A stretch of DNA of 64,000 nt from Desulfobulbaceae bacterium (lineage in GTDB: Bacteria; Desulfobacterota; Desulfobulbia; Desulfobulbales; Desulfocapsaceae). Position 1 is the first letter of the stretch. Each line of letters starts with the position of its first letter. Below, piece after piece: positions 48,993 through 59,438 of the stretch. Where the stretch lies: the NCBI GenBank assembly GCA_009773475.1, contig WSXV01000001.1, positions 1 to 64,000 of the forward strand. Reading direction: 5' to 3'. Made by a program: the position numbers and the translations under genes. A model generated the notes under the pieces. The model did no database searches, had not been told where the DNA came from, and saw only the letters and a list, made by a program, of their open reading frames with translations.

Positions 48993-49730
48993 ATGAAGAA
49001 TATCCCATTGAATGAACGTGTTATTTTTGCCCTTGATTTCTCAGATCCCAAGGTGGCCATGGAGTGGGTCGCAAGGTTGGACGGCGACATCAAATTTTTC
49101 AAGGTCGGCCTGCAGCTTTTTTTGGCCGGCTGGTGGAATGTCGTGGACGCCATTATCCAGCGCGGCAACAAGGTCATGGTGGATCTCAAGTTTTTCGATA
49201 TCCCCGAGACTGTCCAGCTTGCGGTGCAACAGCTCCAGCACCACGGCGTCACCTTTGCCACCATCCACGGCAATACCCCGATCATTGAGGCGGCGGTGAA
49301 GGAAAAAAGCGATCTTAAGATTCTGGCGGTCACCGTCCTCACCAGCTTTGACGAGTCAGACATGATTGAACTGGGGATGACCGGCTCCATCCGTGATCTG
49401 GTTTTGCTTCGCTCGCGCAAGGCCCTGCAACTGGGGTGCGACGGCGTGGTGTCCTCCCCCCTTGAAGCCGCGCCGCTACGCAACGAACTCGGGCCCAATT
49501 TCCTGATCGTCACCCCCGGCATCCGGCCAGGGCTGAATCGCGACGTGGAAAAAGACGACCAGCGCCGCGTCGCCACCGCCCAGCAGGCCATTCTCAACGG
49601 TGCCGATCATGTGGTGATCGGCCGCCCCATCTCCACCTCACCCGATCCGCTGTACACCGTCAAAACCATTCTCGATGACATCGGCGCAGGCCTGGCCTTA
49701 TCGGCGCCACCACCGCGCTTAGGGCTATAA
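48993..49730 (+). CDS. pyrF: Orotidine 5'-phosphate decarboxylase
   Basis: VIFALDF, VMVDLKFFDIPETV, ITPGIRP-like IVTPGIRPG, ADHVVIGRPIS. Confidence 0.94.
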   Translation: MKNIPLNERVIFALDFSDPKVAMEWVARLDGDIKFFKVGLQLFLAGWWNVVDAIIQRGNKVMVDLKFFDIPETVQLAVQQLQHHGVTFATIHGNTPIIEAAVKEKSDLKILAVTVLTSFDESDMIELGMTGSIRDLVLLRSRKALQLGCDGVVSSPLEAAPLRNELGPNFLIVTPGIRPGLNRDVEKDDQRRVATAQQAILNGADHVVIGRPISTSPDPLYTVKTILDDIGAGLALSAPPPRLGL

Positions 49731-49809
49731 TCTTTTTTAGAAGTAATTCGAATTCTCAATCAAGTGTTACATATCGGGCTCGATCGATAAAGAAAGCTCC
49801 CCTCCCTGA

Positions 49810-49832
49810 CCCTCCCCCGCCAAGGGGGAGGG
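49810..49832. terminator. GC-rich hairpin between pyrF and rpoN
   Basis: CCCTCCCCC-GCCAA-GGGGGAGGG. Confidence 0.45.
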
Positions 49833-49947
49833 AAATTCTGGAAACTTCACGCTTGATTTGGAAATGGAAAAATGAGCGAAGTGCAAAGGAATTGCTGCGG
49901 GCAGTCTTGACGTAGCGGCTCGTTGGTGCGACCTTTCTTCTTTCTTT

Positions 49948-51411
49948 TCAATTCTTCCGCCGATGTTTCACCGGCAAAATCTTCATCTGTTCGCGGTATT
50001 TGGCCACGGTGCGGCGGGCAATCTGGATGTTGGCCGTGGCCAGTTTTTGGGAAAGGGCCTCATCGCTGAGGGGTTTGTGCGGATCTTCGTCTCGGATCAG
50101 TCGGCGCAGCTCTTCCCGGATGGATTCGGCAGCCATGGGATCTTCGCCTTCGCGGGGGATGGAGGTGGAGAAGAAGTATTTGAGCTCATAGATCCCCTGC
50201 GGCGTGTGCACGTACTTGTTGGAGGTGACCCGGCTGACGGTGGATTCGTGCATGCTGATGTCTTCGGCGACGTCCCGCAGGATAAGGGGCTTGAGGCGGG
50301 TGGGACCAAATTCAAAAAAGTCATGCTGAAAACGGAGAATGCTCTCCATCACCTTGAGGATGGTGCGTTGCCGCTGGTGCAGGGATTTGAGGAACCACTC
50401 GGCATCTTTGATCTTTTCTTTGATGTAGGAGGACGATTCCTTTTCCAGCTTGACATCGCCCTTGAGGAGTTCCTGGTAGTAAGAGGAAAGTTTGAGATTC
50501 GGCAGGTCGTCGTCATTGAGCCGCACCACATACTCGCCGTCAATCTTCTTCACGTAGATGTCGGGGACGATATAGTTGGTACTTTCCTGGGCAAAGGGCA
50601 GGCCGGGATAGGGGGTGAGCTCGGAGGTGATGAACTCAACGGCCTTCTCGATTTCGTGCCTTTTGTGGCCGGTGGCCTTGGCAAGGGCCGCATGGTTACT
50701 GGTTTCCAGGAGGTTTAGATGATGCAGGACGATCTCGGCGGCCAGGGATTTGCCTAAGCCTTTGCGTTCCAGTTGGAGAAAGAGGGATTCGCTGATGCTT
50801 CTGGCAGCAATCCCCGGCGGGTCAAGATCCTGAATGAGTTCGAGGATGTATTCAGCCGAATCCTGGTCGCAGCCGGTCTCTTCCAGAATTTCCGGCAGAT
50901 CAATCTCAAGAAAGCCGTAGCGGTTAAGATTGCCGATGATGAACAGGGCGATGTCCCACTCTTCCGAGTCCAGGTCGCTATGGGCCAGCTGCCAGTGGAG
51001 ATAGGCGGAGAGTCCCGGTTTCTGGGAGATGAAGTCAAACTGGCTGGGGGCGTCGGCGGCGGGAGTTTCGTGGGAAAAGGAGAAGTTGTCGCTGACCACA
51101 TCGTCAAAGGTGTTGGCGTAGTCCTCCCAGTTGGTGTCGGGGAGGATGTCCGTTGTTCTGATCGGCTCGGTGAAGTCTCTCTCCGGGGCGAGTCCCGGGG
51201 CCTCTTCGACGGCAGAAAGGCTCATGGGGTTGCTGATTTCTTCCTGGAGGGTGAAGTCTTCTTCCAGGGCCGGATTCTGTTCCAGTTCGGCCTGCAGGGC
51301 ATTACTCAGCTCCAGACGATTGAGTTGCAGCAGCCGGATGGCTTGCCGCAACTGCTGGGTCATCATCAGTTTTTGGGTCAGCTTGAGCTGTTGTCTGAGT
51401 TCAAGGCCCAT
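49948..51411 (-). CDS. rpoN: RNA polymerase sigma-54 factor
   Basis: MGLELRQQLKLTQKLMMTQQLRQAIRLLQLNRLEL N-terminus; C-terminal RpoN-box ARRTVAKYREQMKI. Confidence 0.95.
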   Translation of the reverse strand: MGLELRQQLKLTQKLMMTQQLRQAIRLLQLNRLELSNALQAELEQNPALEEDFTLQEEISNPMSLSAVEEAPGLAPERDFTEPIRTTDILPDTNWEDYANTFDDVVSDNFSFSHETPAADAPSQFDFISQKPGLSAYLHWQLAHSDLDSEEWDIALFIIGNLNRYGFLEIDLPEILEETGCDQDSAEYILELIQDLDPPGIAARSISESLFLQLERKGLGKSLAAEIVLHHLNLLETSNHAALAKATGHKRHEIEKAVEFITSELTPYPGLPFAQESTNYIVPDIYVKKIDGEYVVRLNDDDLPNLKLSSYYQELLKGDVKLEKESSSYIKEKIKDAEWFLKSLHQRQRTILKVMESILRFQHDFFEFGPTRLKPLILRDVAEDISMHESTVSRVTSNKYVHTPQGIYELKYFFSTSIPREGEDPMAAESIREELRRLIRDEDPHKPLSDEALSQKLATANIQIARRTVAKYREQMKILPVKHRRKN

Positions 51412-51416
51412 GGCGG

Positions 51417-52139
51417 TTACATGCTGAAATTTTCGCCCAGGTACATCTTCCTGGCGACTTCACTGGCGATGATGTCGTCGGCGACACCACTGGTGAGGAT
51501 CTGGCCGGCGTTCATGATGTAGGCAAAATCGCAGACCTGCAAGGTTTCCCGGACGTTGTGATCCGAGATGAGGATACCGAGTCCTTTGTCCTTCAGCCCG
51601 ATGATAATCTTCTGGAGATCGGCCACGGAAAGGGGGTCAATCCCGGCAAAGGGCTCATCCAGGAGGATAAAGTCGGGGTGGGTGGCCAGGGCGCGCATGA
51701 TCTCCACCCGGCGCCGCTCGCCTCCGGACAGGGCGTGCCCCTTGTTGTCCCGCAGATATTCGATCTTTAGATCCGCCATCAGCTCGTCGATCCGGTTGTT
51801 GATCTCATTTTTCGACAGCCCCAGCGGTTCGAGGATGATCCGCACATTTTCTTCCACTGTCAGCTTTTTGAAGACTGAGGGCTCCTGGGCCAGATAGGTG
51901 ATGCCCTTCAAGGCCCGTTTATGGATGGGCAGGGTGGTAATATCTTCGCCATTGAGCAGAACCTGACCCCCATCCGGCCGGATAAATCCGGCAATGGTGT
52001 AAAAGGAGGTGGTTTTGCCGGCGCCGTTGGGCCCCAGCAGTCCCACTACGAAACCGGTGTTTACCTGGACGCTGACGCCGTCGACTACGGTGCGGCTGCG
52101 ATAGCGTTTGACGATGTTTCTGGTTTCAAGCTGGGCCAT
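51417..52139 (-). CDS. lptB: LPS export ABC transporter ATP-binding protein
   Basis: LLGPNGAGKTTSFYTIAG, LSGGERRRVEIMRAL, FILLDEPFAGIDPLSV; next to lptA and rpoN. Confidence 0.94.
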   Translation of the reverse strand: MAQLETRNIVKRYRSRTVVDGVSVQVNTGFVVGLLGPNGAGKTTSFYTIAGFIRPDGGQVLLNGEDITTLPIHKRALKGITYLAQEPSVFKKLTVEENVRIILEPLGLSKNEINNRIDELMADLKIEYLRDNKGHALSGGERRRVEIMRALATHPDFILLDEPFAGIDPLSVADLQKIIIGLKDKGLGILISDHNVRETLQVCDFAYIMNAGQILTSGVADDIIASEVARKMYLGENFSM

Positions 52140-52207
52140 GGATGGATGCCGGGGGAAGAAGTGGGGTACAACCGTTCTGCAAAGGAGTGAGCATCTTCAT
52201 GGGTTCA

Positions 52208-52744
52208 TTACTTTTTGGGAATAATGGTGGCGTTGACCCGTCCGCCTTTTTTGCCGGTGGTCGCCTCGGAAGGAGTGACCTCTGAGCGACCTTCATCCAT
52301 AAAATAGGTGATGGTCTCGCCGATCACCTGATTTTTCCCCTGCCATGCCCTGGCCCCTCCGGAGAGGATAACCTTTCGTTCCGGGGCCAGATAGTCCATC
52401 TTGCTGCCGGTTCCCAGCCAATCGCCCCTCGTGACCTCTACCTTGCCCACGCAGATGATTTTGGTGACCTCCTGTCCTTGCGCATTGCCGGCAGCGGCGT
52501 AGAAGACCGTCATCTCGTCGGCGCGGATCCGAACATCGGCCTGAGTGGCGATGACGTTGCCGGAAAACAGGACGCTGTCTTTTTGTTCCAGGGAAACCAT
52601 TCGGTCGGCCTCAATGTTGATGGGGGCCTTGTTGGATGATTTAGCGGTGGGATCGGCGGAGAATGCGGGAGCGGTGATGAAAAACAGAAGCAGGAACAGG
52701 GCAGAGGCGCAAAAGGTGGAGTTGAAAAGGGGGGAAACGCGCAT
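52208..52744 (-). CDS. lptA: LPS transport periplasmic protein LptA (OstA-like)
   Basis: Signal peptide; INIEADRMVSLEQKDSVLFSGNVIATQADVRIRADEMTVFY. Confidence 0.88.
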   Translation of the reverse strand: MRVSPLFNSTFCASALFLLLFFITAPAFSADPTAKSSNKAPINIEADRMVSLEQKDSVLFSGNVIATQADVRIRADEMTVFYAAAGNAQGQEVTKIICVGKVEVTRGDWLGTGSKMDYLAPERKVILSGGARAWQGKNQVIGETITYFMDEGRSEVTPSEATTGKKGGRVNATIIPKK

Positions 52745-53136
52745 GAAAAAGCTCCTGTTCGGATTGAAGGGCATCGTTAATGGCCTCGGCAAGGGTACAT
52801 GACTGTTTGAACTCGCTCCATGAATGGATAAAGAGGAGCCGCAGACTCCCTCCGTGCGTACATCAGAATAGGCTGTGGCCAATGCAATTATTGAGCCTAT
52901 GATACTCGCCACTGAATTAATTGTAAAGGAGACGGTTGGTAAATGTTGATCGGCCGGAAGTAAAATTGTAGAAAGAGTGCTTTACTTGCCCGGAGCTTGT
53001 CATTACTGTATAAATCTTAACTCTTCGCCTTTGTCTTTGTTTTATCAGTTAAATTAAAGTTCGGAAGAGTTTTTTTGTGTTATGGCCGTTGCATGATCCG
53101 ACCGTCCTGGTCTACCGGGAAAGAGGTACAAGATAA

Positions 53137-56100
53137 ATGATTGATAAAAACGACCAGTCCGGTCGGTCCTCTCACCCCGGTTCCTCTGATGGCGGGGCCT
53201 TTGTCTTTTTGGATGCGTGCGGAAAACGCTGGCCCCGGCTCCGCTTTTTCATGGTGGTCATCGGGCTCCTGCTGTTTGTTGCGATGATCCTCTTTGCCCA
53301 GACCTTACTTCTCCCCTCCTCTTTGACCCTGCCGCCGGCAGTGCAGCAGCTCAAGTCCCGCCTGAAGACTCTTCAGGCCAAAGAACAGCAGACCAGGCAA
53401 CTGGCGGCAAGGCCGGTGTGGTTGAATTTTGTCAAGGGCAAGGCCGGAAGCACCCCGACCGTTCCTTTTCTTGCCAGGCCATTGGAACAGCAACCGGTGC
53501 CCCCGTCGCCTTTACGGAAACAGCATGTGGCCAGGTTGGCCCCCGTTGAGGAGATCCACCTGGGATTTTATGAGGGCTGGGATCCTGCCAGTCTTGATTC
53601 GCTTAAGGCCAATGGCGCCGATTTGACCCATCTCTGTCCGGACTGGCTGACGGTTGAGGATGGCCGTGGCACCCTTAAGGGGGAACCCGAACCGGCGGTT
53701 CTTGCCATGGTCAAAGAGCAGGGGCTGGTGCTCCTGCCTCATCTGCGGAACATGGACGCTGAAGGGTTCTGGCGGCCGGAGTCAGTGGAGGGACTGGTCA
53801 ATGGCCCTGTCGCCCGGCAGGATCAGTTTATCGCCAAGCTCCTGTTGAAGCTGAAGGCCATGGATGCGGGTGGGGTTATCGTTGAATGGGAAGAGGTTGA
53901 TCCCACCTATCGGGATGCGATGACCGCGCTACTGAACAGGATGGCCACGGCGCTCCATGCCGAGAGCCTGGAGTTGTGGCTGAGCGTGCCCATGGGGACG
54001 GGCTTAAATGTCTTTGATCTCGATGCTCTGGCCCGACAGGTTGACCGCTTTGTCGCCATGCTGCACGATGAGAATGCCGAGTTTGATCAGCCCGGGCCGG
54101 TGGCCTCATGGGAGTGGTTTAACGGCTGGCTCTCCACCCTCATCGCCTATGGCGAGCCCGCGCAATGGGTACTGGCCCTTGGTTCTTATGGCTATGACTG
54201 GGCAGACGGAGAGAAAGAGGCGGAAATGGTGCGTTTTCAGGATGTGATGAGCCGGGCAGGCCGTTCAGGACTTGCTGCCTTTGATATCAATACCCCTGTG
54301 TACAACCCCCATTTTGTCTATGAGGACTCGGGCGTGGCCCATACCCTCTGGTTTCTGGATGCGGCAACCTTTGTCAATCAGCTCAAACTTGGCAGGAAGC
54401 ACCATGTCGGCGGCATTGCCATCTCCCGGCTTGGCACTGAGGATCCGGGAATCTGGGATGTTTTGCAGCGTCCTTCCAGCGCGCCCCTTGCCGTTGGCGA
54501 TCTGGCCGCTCTCGAGACCATCAAACCCGGTGCGGCGATCGCTAATATCGGCCAGGGAAGTTTGATCACCATCGAAGATGAGCGGGCCGACGGGTTGCGC
54601 CGGATCACCAGTGAGACCGGTGACGATCCCGATGCCCTGGTGCTGGAGCGATATGAGAGGTTTCCCAGTTATCTCACCATCAACCATCAGGGAAGGGGGT
54701 CGCAGGATGCCGCGGTGATTACCTTTGATGATGGCCCTGACCCTGCCTGGACGCCCCAAATCCTCGATGTCCTCAAGGCCAAGGGGGTGAGCGCCACCTT
54801 TTTCATGGTTGGCGCCAACATGGAAAAGAATCCCGAGCTTGTCAGGCGTATTGTTGCGGAGGGCCATACGGTGGGTGTGCATACCTATACCCATCCCAAT
54901 ATCGCCCTGGTTTCGGAGGAGCGGGCCTATCTCGAGTTCAACGCCACCCAGCATCTGCTGGAGGCCATAACCGGCCATTCCACCATCCTCTTTCGGCCGC
55001 CCTACAATGCCGATACCAATCCCCATGATCCCGAAGAGATCATCCCTGTCCAACTCGCCCAGAAGCTTGGCTATATCACGGTGACGGAAGACATTGACCC
55101 CGAGGACTGGTCAAGGCCGGGAGTGGAGGCCATGCTTGCCAACGTGAAAGCGGGCCGCCTTCAGGGTGGCAGCGTGGTTCTGCTCCATGATGCGGGCGGC
55201 GACCGGGAGCAGACTGTTGAGGCCTTGCCCAGAATCATTGATTACCTGCGGTTCAGGGGGGATGCGGTTGTGCCCCTCCCAACCCTGCTGGGGATTTCTC
55301 TGGAGCAGATGATGCCCATGGTTCCTAAGGATCAGCGGGCGATGAGCAGGATGGTGAGCAAAAGCGGATTCACGACCCTGCATGTGATGACCGAATTTTT
55401 CTGGGCCTTTATGATCGTCGCCACTGGCCTTGTGGTGGTGCGAACCCTTGTTGTGGCCTGGCTGGCGATACGAAGCCGCAGGGCTGGGGATGACGGAATT
55501 TTGTCGGCACAGACCGTTCCGGAATCTTGTCCGCCGGTCAGTGTGTTGATTGCCGCCTATAATGAAGAAAAGGTCATCAAGCAAACCCTGCAATCCATTT
55601 TAAACACCAGCTACTCAGGCATAATCGAGGTGGTGGTGGTGGATGACGGCTCAGGGGACAATACCGCCGGAATCGTGGCTGCCATGGCCGAAGGTGACAA
55701 CCGTATTCACCTTCTCCGGCAGATCAACAAGGGCAAGGCTACGGCCTTGCAGGTCGGCCTTGCGGCAGTGCGGCACGAAATTATTATCAGCCTCGATGCT
55801 GATACCCAGTTTACCCCGGTGACCATTGCCGAGCTGGTCCGCCCCTTTTCCGACCCTGTAGTTGGCGCAGTCTCAGGACGGGCCAGGGTGGGCAATCCCA
55901 AGACCCTGGTGGCCAGGTTCCAGTCCCTGGAATATACCTGCGGCTTTAATCTGGATCGCCGCGCCTATCATCGGCTCAACTGTATTACGGTTGCGCCGGG
56001 GGCGGTGAGTGCCTTCAAAAAAAACGCGGTGTTGGCGGCGGGCGGGATCAGCACCGATACCCTGGCCGAGGATACCGATTTAACCTTAAGCCTGCACCGG

Positions 56101-56607
56101 TGTGGATTTACTGTCTGCTATGCCCCCCGGGCGGTGGCCTGGACCGAGGCCCCGGAAACCATCCGGTCCTTTGCCAAACAGCGATTTCGCTGGGCCTTTG
56201 GTACCCTGCAGTGTCTATGGAAGCATCGGGACATGCTTTTTGATGGAAAGTTCAGAGCCCTGGGCTGGTTCAGTCTGCCCAGCGCCTGGTTTTTCAATAT
56301 CCTGCTGGTGGCCCTCGGGCCGATTATTGACGGCTTATTGCTGATGTCGCTGTTTATGAATCCAGCCAGCGGCATCCTCTATTTTTATTTTTTGGTCTTC
56401 CTCTGCGCTGATCTGCTGCTGGCAACGGTGGCCTGCCTCATTGAGGGCGAGCCCCTGTCCCAGGCCTGGCTTGTTTTGCCCATGCGCTTTATTTACCGAC
56501 CGGTGTTGAGTTTTGCCGTTATCAAGGCCATCGTCAAGGCCAGTAAAGGGGTGCTGGTCGGTTGGGGTAAGCTCGACCGCACCGCCTCGGTTCCTTATCA
56601 TGCCTGA
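53137..56607 (+). CDS. GH18-like + polysaccharide deacetylase + family 2 glycosyltransferase fusion
   Basis: GH18-like LGFYEGWDPASLDSLK; NodB AVITFDDGPDPAWTPQILDVLKAKGVSATFFMVGANMEKNP...GHTVGVHTYTHPN; GT2 PPVSVLIAAYNEEKVIKQTLQSIL and QRFRWAFGTLQCLWKHRD. Confidence 0.92.
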   Translation: MIDKNDQSGRSSHPGSSDGGAFVFLDACGKRWPRLRFFMVVIGLLLFVAMILFAQTLLLPSSLTLPPAVQQLKSRLKTLQAKEQQTRQLAARPVWLNFVKGKAGSTPTVPFLARPLEQQPVPPSPLRKQHVARLAPVEEIHLGFYEGWDPASLDSLKANGADLTHLCPDWLTVEDGRGTLKGEPEPAVLAMVKEQGLVLLPHLRNMDAEGFWRPESVEGLVNGPVARQDQFIAKLLLKLKAMDAGGVIVEWEEVDPTYRDAMTALLNRMATALHAESLELWLSVPMGTGLNVFDLDALARQVDRFVAMLHDENAEFDQPGPVASWEWFNGWLSTLIAYGEPAQWVLALGSYGYDWADGEKEAEMVRFQDVMSRAGRSGLAAFDINTPVYNPHFVYEDSGVAHTLWFLDAATFVNQLKLGRKHHVGGIAISRLGTEDPGIWDVLQRPSSAPLAVGDLAALETIKPGAAIANIGQGSLITIEDERADGLRRITSETGDDPDALVLERYERFPSYLTINHQGRGSQDAAVITFDDGPDPAWTPQILDVLKAKGVSATFFMVGANMEKNPELVRRIVAEGHTVGVHTYTHPNIALVSEERAYLEFNATQHLLEAITGHSTILFRPPYNADTNPHDPEEIIPVQLAQKLGYITVTEDIDPEDWSRPGVEAMLANVKAGRLQGGSVVLLHDAGGDREQTVEALPRIIDYLRFRGDAVVPLPTLLGISLEQMMPMVPKDQRAMSRMVSKSGFTTLHVMTEFFWAFMIVATGLVVVRTLVVAWLAIRSRRAGDDGILSAQTVPESCPPVSVLIAAYNEEKVIKQTLQSILNTSYSGIIEVVVVDDGSGDNTAGIVAAMAEGDNRIHLLRQINKGKATALQVGLAAVRHEIIISLDADTQFTPVTIAELVRPFSDPVVGAVSGRARVGNPKTLVARFQSLEYTCGFNLDRRAYHRLNCITVAPGAVSAFKKNAVLAAGGISTDTLAEDTDLTLSLHRCGFTVCYAPRAVAWTEAPETIRSFAKQRFRWAFGTLQCLWKHRDMLFDGKFRALGWFSLPSAWFFNILLVALGPIIDGLLLMSLFMNPASGILYFYFLVFLCADLLLATVACLIEGEPLSQAWLVLPMRFIYRPVLSFAVIKAIVKASKGVLVGWGKLDRTASVPYHA

Positions 56608-56631
56608 ACGGCGCCTGGAGGAAAAGCAGCA

Positions 56632-57795
56632 ATGAGGAAAAACGCATGGGTGAGATGGATGGCCGGATGGTCCAATGGGTTCACCAAAAGGGTTCCTGGT
56701 TTTGTAGCGCTGTTCTTCTGCGCTCTTGTCTGCTGTGCCGGTTGTCGGCAGAAAGAGGCGGTCGTGGTCAAGGAGGAAGGCCCCAGAGAGCTGGTGATGC
56801 CGGCTGTCGGCGCCTATGCCGGGGCCTATGTGGATTTTGGTGAGGGCGAGGATGATGTCACCTATGATGCCATCGCAGGCTTTGAGCAGATGACCGGCAA
56901 GCATCTCGCCATGGTCGCCTTTGGCAATTTCTGGGGCGAGCAGGCCTTTCCGGTGAAGACCATGGATATTGTTTCGGGATACGGGGCCATTCCGCTGATC
57001 TTCTGGTCCCCGTGGGATCGCCCCTACATGGAGGATCGGGGCCCGGATCGGTTCAATCTGCCCGATATCCTTGCCGGCAAATGGGACAGCTATATTGATC
57101 AGTGGGCCGATGCGGCGCGCAGTTACGGGAAGCCCATCCTGGTGACCTGGGGGCTTGAAATGAACGGAGACTGGTTCCCCTGGTCGGGTGTCTTTTATGG
57201 CGGCGGCAAGGTGACAGGCGAGAAGGACGGCCAGCCCCTCTTTGCCGGGCCAGAACTGGTGAAGAAAACCTACCGCTATGTGGTTGACCGGGTACGGGCG
57301 CGCAAGGCCTTTAATATTCTCTGGGGCTTTCACGTCAATAATGCCACCATTCCTAACGAGGCCTGGAACAGGATGGCACACTATTATCCCGGGGCGGACT
57401 ATGTGGATTGGCTGGGCTTAAGTGTCTATGGCAAGATTATGCGTGAGGGCGATTGGGCCTCTTTTGCCAATGTCATGGAAGGCAGCTACGATGAGATCTG
57501 TCAGTTGGACCCGAGCAAGCCGGTGATTCTGGCTGAATGGGGCGTCGGCGAATTTCCGCCGAATAATAAGGCCGAATTTATTACCCTGGCCTTTTCCGGT
57601 CTGCAGACCAAATATCAGCGGATCAAGGCGGCAGTGTTCTGGCATGAACGCTGGGAAAATCAGGATGGGAGTTTCAGCAATCTGCGGGTCAACTCCTCGC
57701 CCGAGGCCCTTGATGCCTATCGAGCCGGTGTGGCCGCTCCCTACTGGATCGACCGGCCCCAATTCCGCTCAGTCCCCACCCCGGCTGTCCGCTGA
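56632..57795 (+). CDS. GH26-like secreted glycoside hydrolase, probable lipoprotein
   Basis: Hydrophobic N-terminus with a lipobox-like Cys; GKPILVTWGLEMNGDWFPWSG and KPVILAEWGVGEF catalytic-type motifs. Confidence 0.8.
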   Translation: MRKNAWVRWMAGWSNGFTKRVPGFVALFFCALVCCAGCRQKEAVVVKEEGPRELVMPAVGAYAGAYVDFGEGEDDVTYDAIAGFEQMTGKHLAMVAFGNFWGEQAFPVKTMDIVSGYGAIPLIFWSPWDRPYMEDRGPDRFNLPDILAGKWDSYIDQWADAARSYGKPILVTWGLEMNGDWFPWSGVFYGGGKVTGEKDGQPLFAGPELVKKTYRYVVDRVRARKAFNILWGFHVNNATIPNEAWNRMAHYYPGADYVDWLGLSVYGKIMREGDWASFANVMEGSYDEICQLDPSKPVILAEWGVGEFPPNNKAEFITLAFSGLQTKYQRIKAAVFWHERWENQDGSFSNLRVNSSPEALDAYRAGVAAPYWIDRPQFRSVPTPAVR

Positions 57796-58175
57796 GGGGG
57801 ATCCACCCGGCGGCGCATGGATTCCTGGTGCCAGGGAAAAACATGCCCGCCTGAGTCCTAATCGTCCCGTGTTTCTCCAATGGAATGTCGAACAGAATCT
57901 TCTTTCGCTGACCTGGAGTTTTGAGTATAGTCAAAGGCCTGAAAAGGTGGGAGAGGACATTACTCATCGGAGTCCTGTGTGCATTGTAACTCGTTGTTTT
58001 GTTTAAAATATTGGGACAGCTGCTTGCCGCTTTTTTGCTGAGCAGGAGTGTGTGCCCACATCTCCATCAAAAGAATGATTCTTATCCATTGCCGGCTGTT
58101 CGCCGCCTCTCAGGGTGGAAAAAGAATTTGACTATGCTGAGCAAAGGAAGCGGACTGGTGGGAAAGGGAATGCCG

Positions 58176-58517
58176 ATGAAATTCGCTTGCTCGTTGGTTT
58201 TCTCATTTCTTATCGTATTATTTATCTGGAATGTTCAACCGGTCTTGGCCATGGATCTGCAGACGGCAAAGGAGCGAGGGTTGGTGGGTGAAACCGCTTC
58301 CGGTTATCTGGAAGCGGTGCAGACCCTTTCACCGGAGCTGGTCCGGCTTGTTGCCGAGATCAACGGCAGGCGGCAGGCCGAGTATCGGGGAATTGCCGCT
58401 CGTACCAATACCCCGCTTGCGGCGGTGGAAAAGCTTGCCGGCGCCAGGGCCATGGAAAAATCAAGTCCCGGTTCCTCTATCAAGCCAGCCGGTACCTGGC
58501 AGAAGAAAAAGGATTGA
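58176..58517 (+). CDS. YdbL/DUF1318-like secreted protein
   Basis: Signal peptide; MDLQTAKERGLVGETASGYLEAV ... VAEINGRRQAEYRGIAARTNTPLAAVEKLAGARA. Confidence 0.8.
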   Translation: MKFACSLVFSFLIVLFIWNVQPVLAMDLQTAKERGLVGETASGYLEAVQTLSPELVRLVAEINGRRQAEYRGIAARTNTPLAAVEKLAGARAMEKSSPGSSIKPAGTWQKKKD

Positions 58518-58547
58518 TCAAATGGAATCAAACAGCAAGGAACCCCT

Positions 58548-59438
58548 ATGAAGACCAGTATTGAACGGGCCAAGGTGCTCATCGAGTCGCTCCCCTATAT
58601 GCAGACCTTTCGCCATAAGACCGTGGTGATCAAGTACGGCGGCCACGCCATGGTGGATGAGAATCTGAAGAAACAGTTCGCCCTCGATGTGATCCTGATG
58701 AAGCATATCGGGATTAATCCGGTGATTGTCCATGGCGGCGGGCCGCAGATCAATCTCCTGCTCGATCGTCTCCAGATCAAGCCCAGTTATGTCCAGGGCA
58801 TGAGGGTGACGGACGGTGAGACCATGGATGTGGTGGAGATGGTGCTGGTGGGTAAGGTCAACAAGGAGATTGTCGGCAATATTAACCATTGTGGCGGCCG
58901 GGCGGTGGGCCTGTCCGGACGGGACGGGGATCTGGTGTGCGCCGAAAAGCTCAAGGTCAGCAAAAAAAAGGATGCCGCTGCCATGGAAAACGCGCCTCCC
59001 GAGCTCATCGACCTGGGCCGCGTCGGTCGAGTGACCAAGGTCAATGTCGAGGTGCTCAGAACCCTGGAGCGTGACGATTTTATCCCGGTGATTGCCCCGG
59101 TGGGAGTGGGTGCCGATGGAGCCGCCTTCAATATCAATGCTGATTTAGTGGCCGGGGCCATCGCTGCGGAACTCAAGGCGGAGAAGTTGATCCTGCTCAC
59201 CGATGTGGTGGGTGTCAAAGATCGGCAGGGGGCGTTGATTCACTCCCTGCTGCGGGCCGAGATCGAGGGGCTTATTGACAAGGAGGTCATCATCGGCGGC
59301 ATGATTCCTAAGGTGCGCTGCTGCAGGGAGGCCATCGAGCAGGGTGTCACCAAGGCGCATATTATTGATGGCCGCGTTGAGCATGCCATTTTACTGGAGA
59401 TGTTTACCCGCGAGGGTGTTGGAACGGAGATTGTGTGA
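58548..59438 (+). CDS. argB: Acetylglutamate kinase
   Basis: [47 protein letters not shown]. Confidence 0.95.
   Translation: MKTSIERAKVLIESLPYMQTFRHKTVVIKYGGHAMVDENLKKQFALDVILMKHIGINPVIVHGGGPQINLLLDRLQIKPSYVQGMRVTDGETMDVVEMVLVGKVNKEIVGNINHCGGRAVGLSGRDGDLVCAEKLKVSKKKDAAAMENAPPELIDLGRVGRVTKVNVEVLRTLERDDFIPVIAPVGVGADGAAFNINADLVAGAIAAELKAEKLILLTDVVGVKDRQGALIHSLLRAEIEGLIDKEVIIGGMIPKVRCCREAIEQGVTKAHIIDGRVEHAILLEMFTREGVGTEIV

Noticed and set aside
49798-49835. CCCTCCCCC-GCCAA-GGGGGAGGG motif as a novel element
   Set aside because: Simple GC-rich hairpin of a common intergenic type; no further structure.
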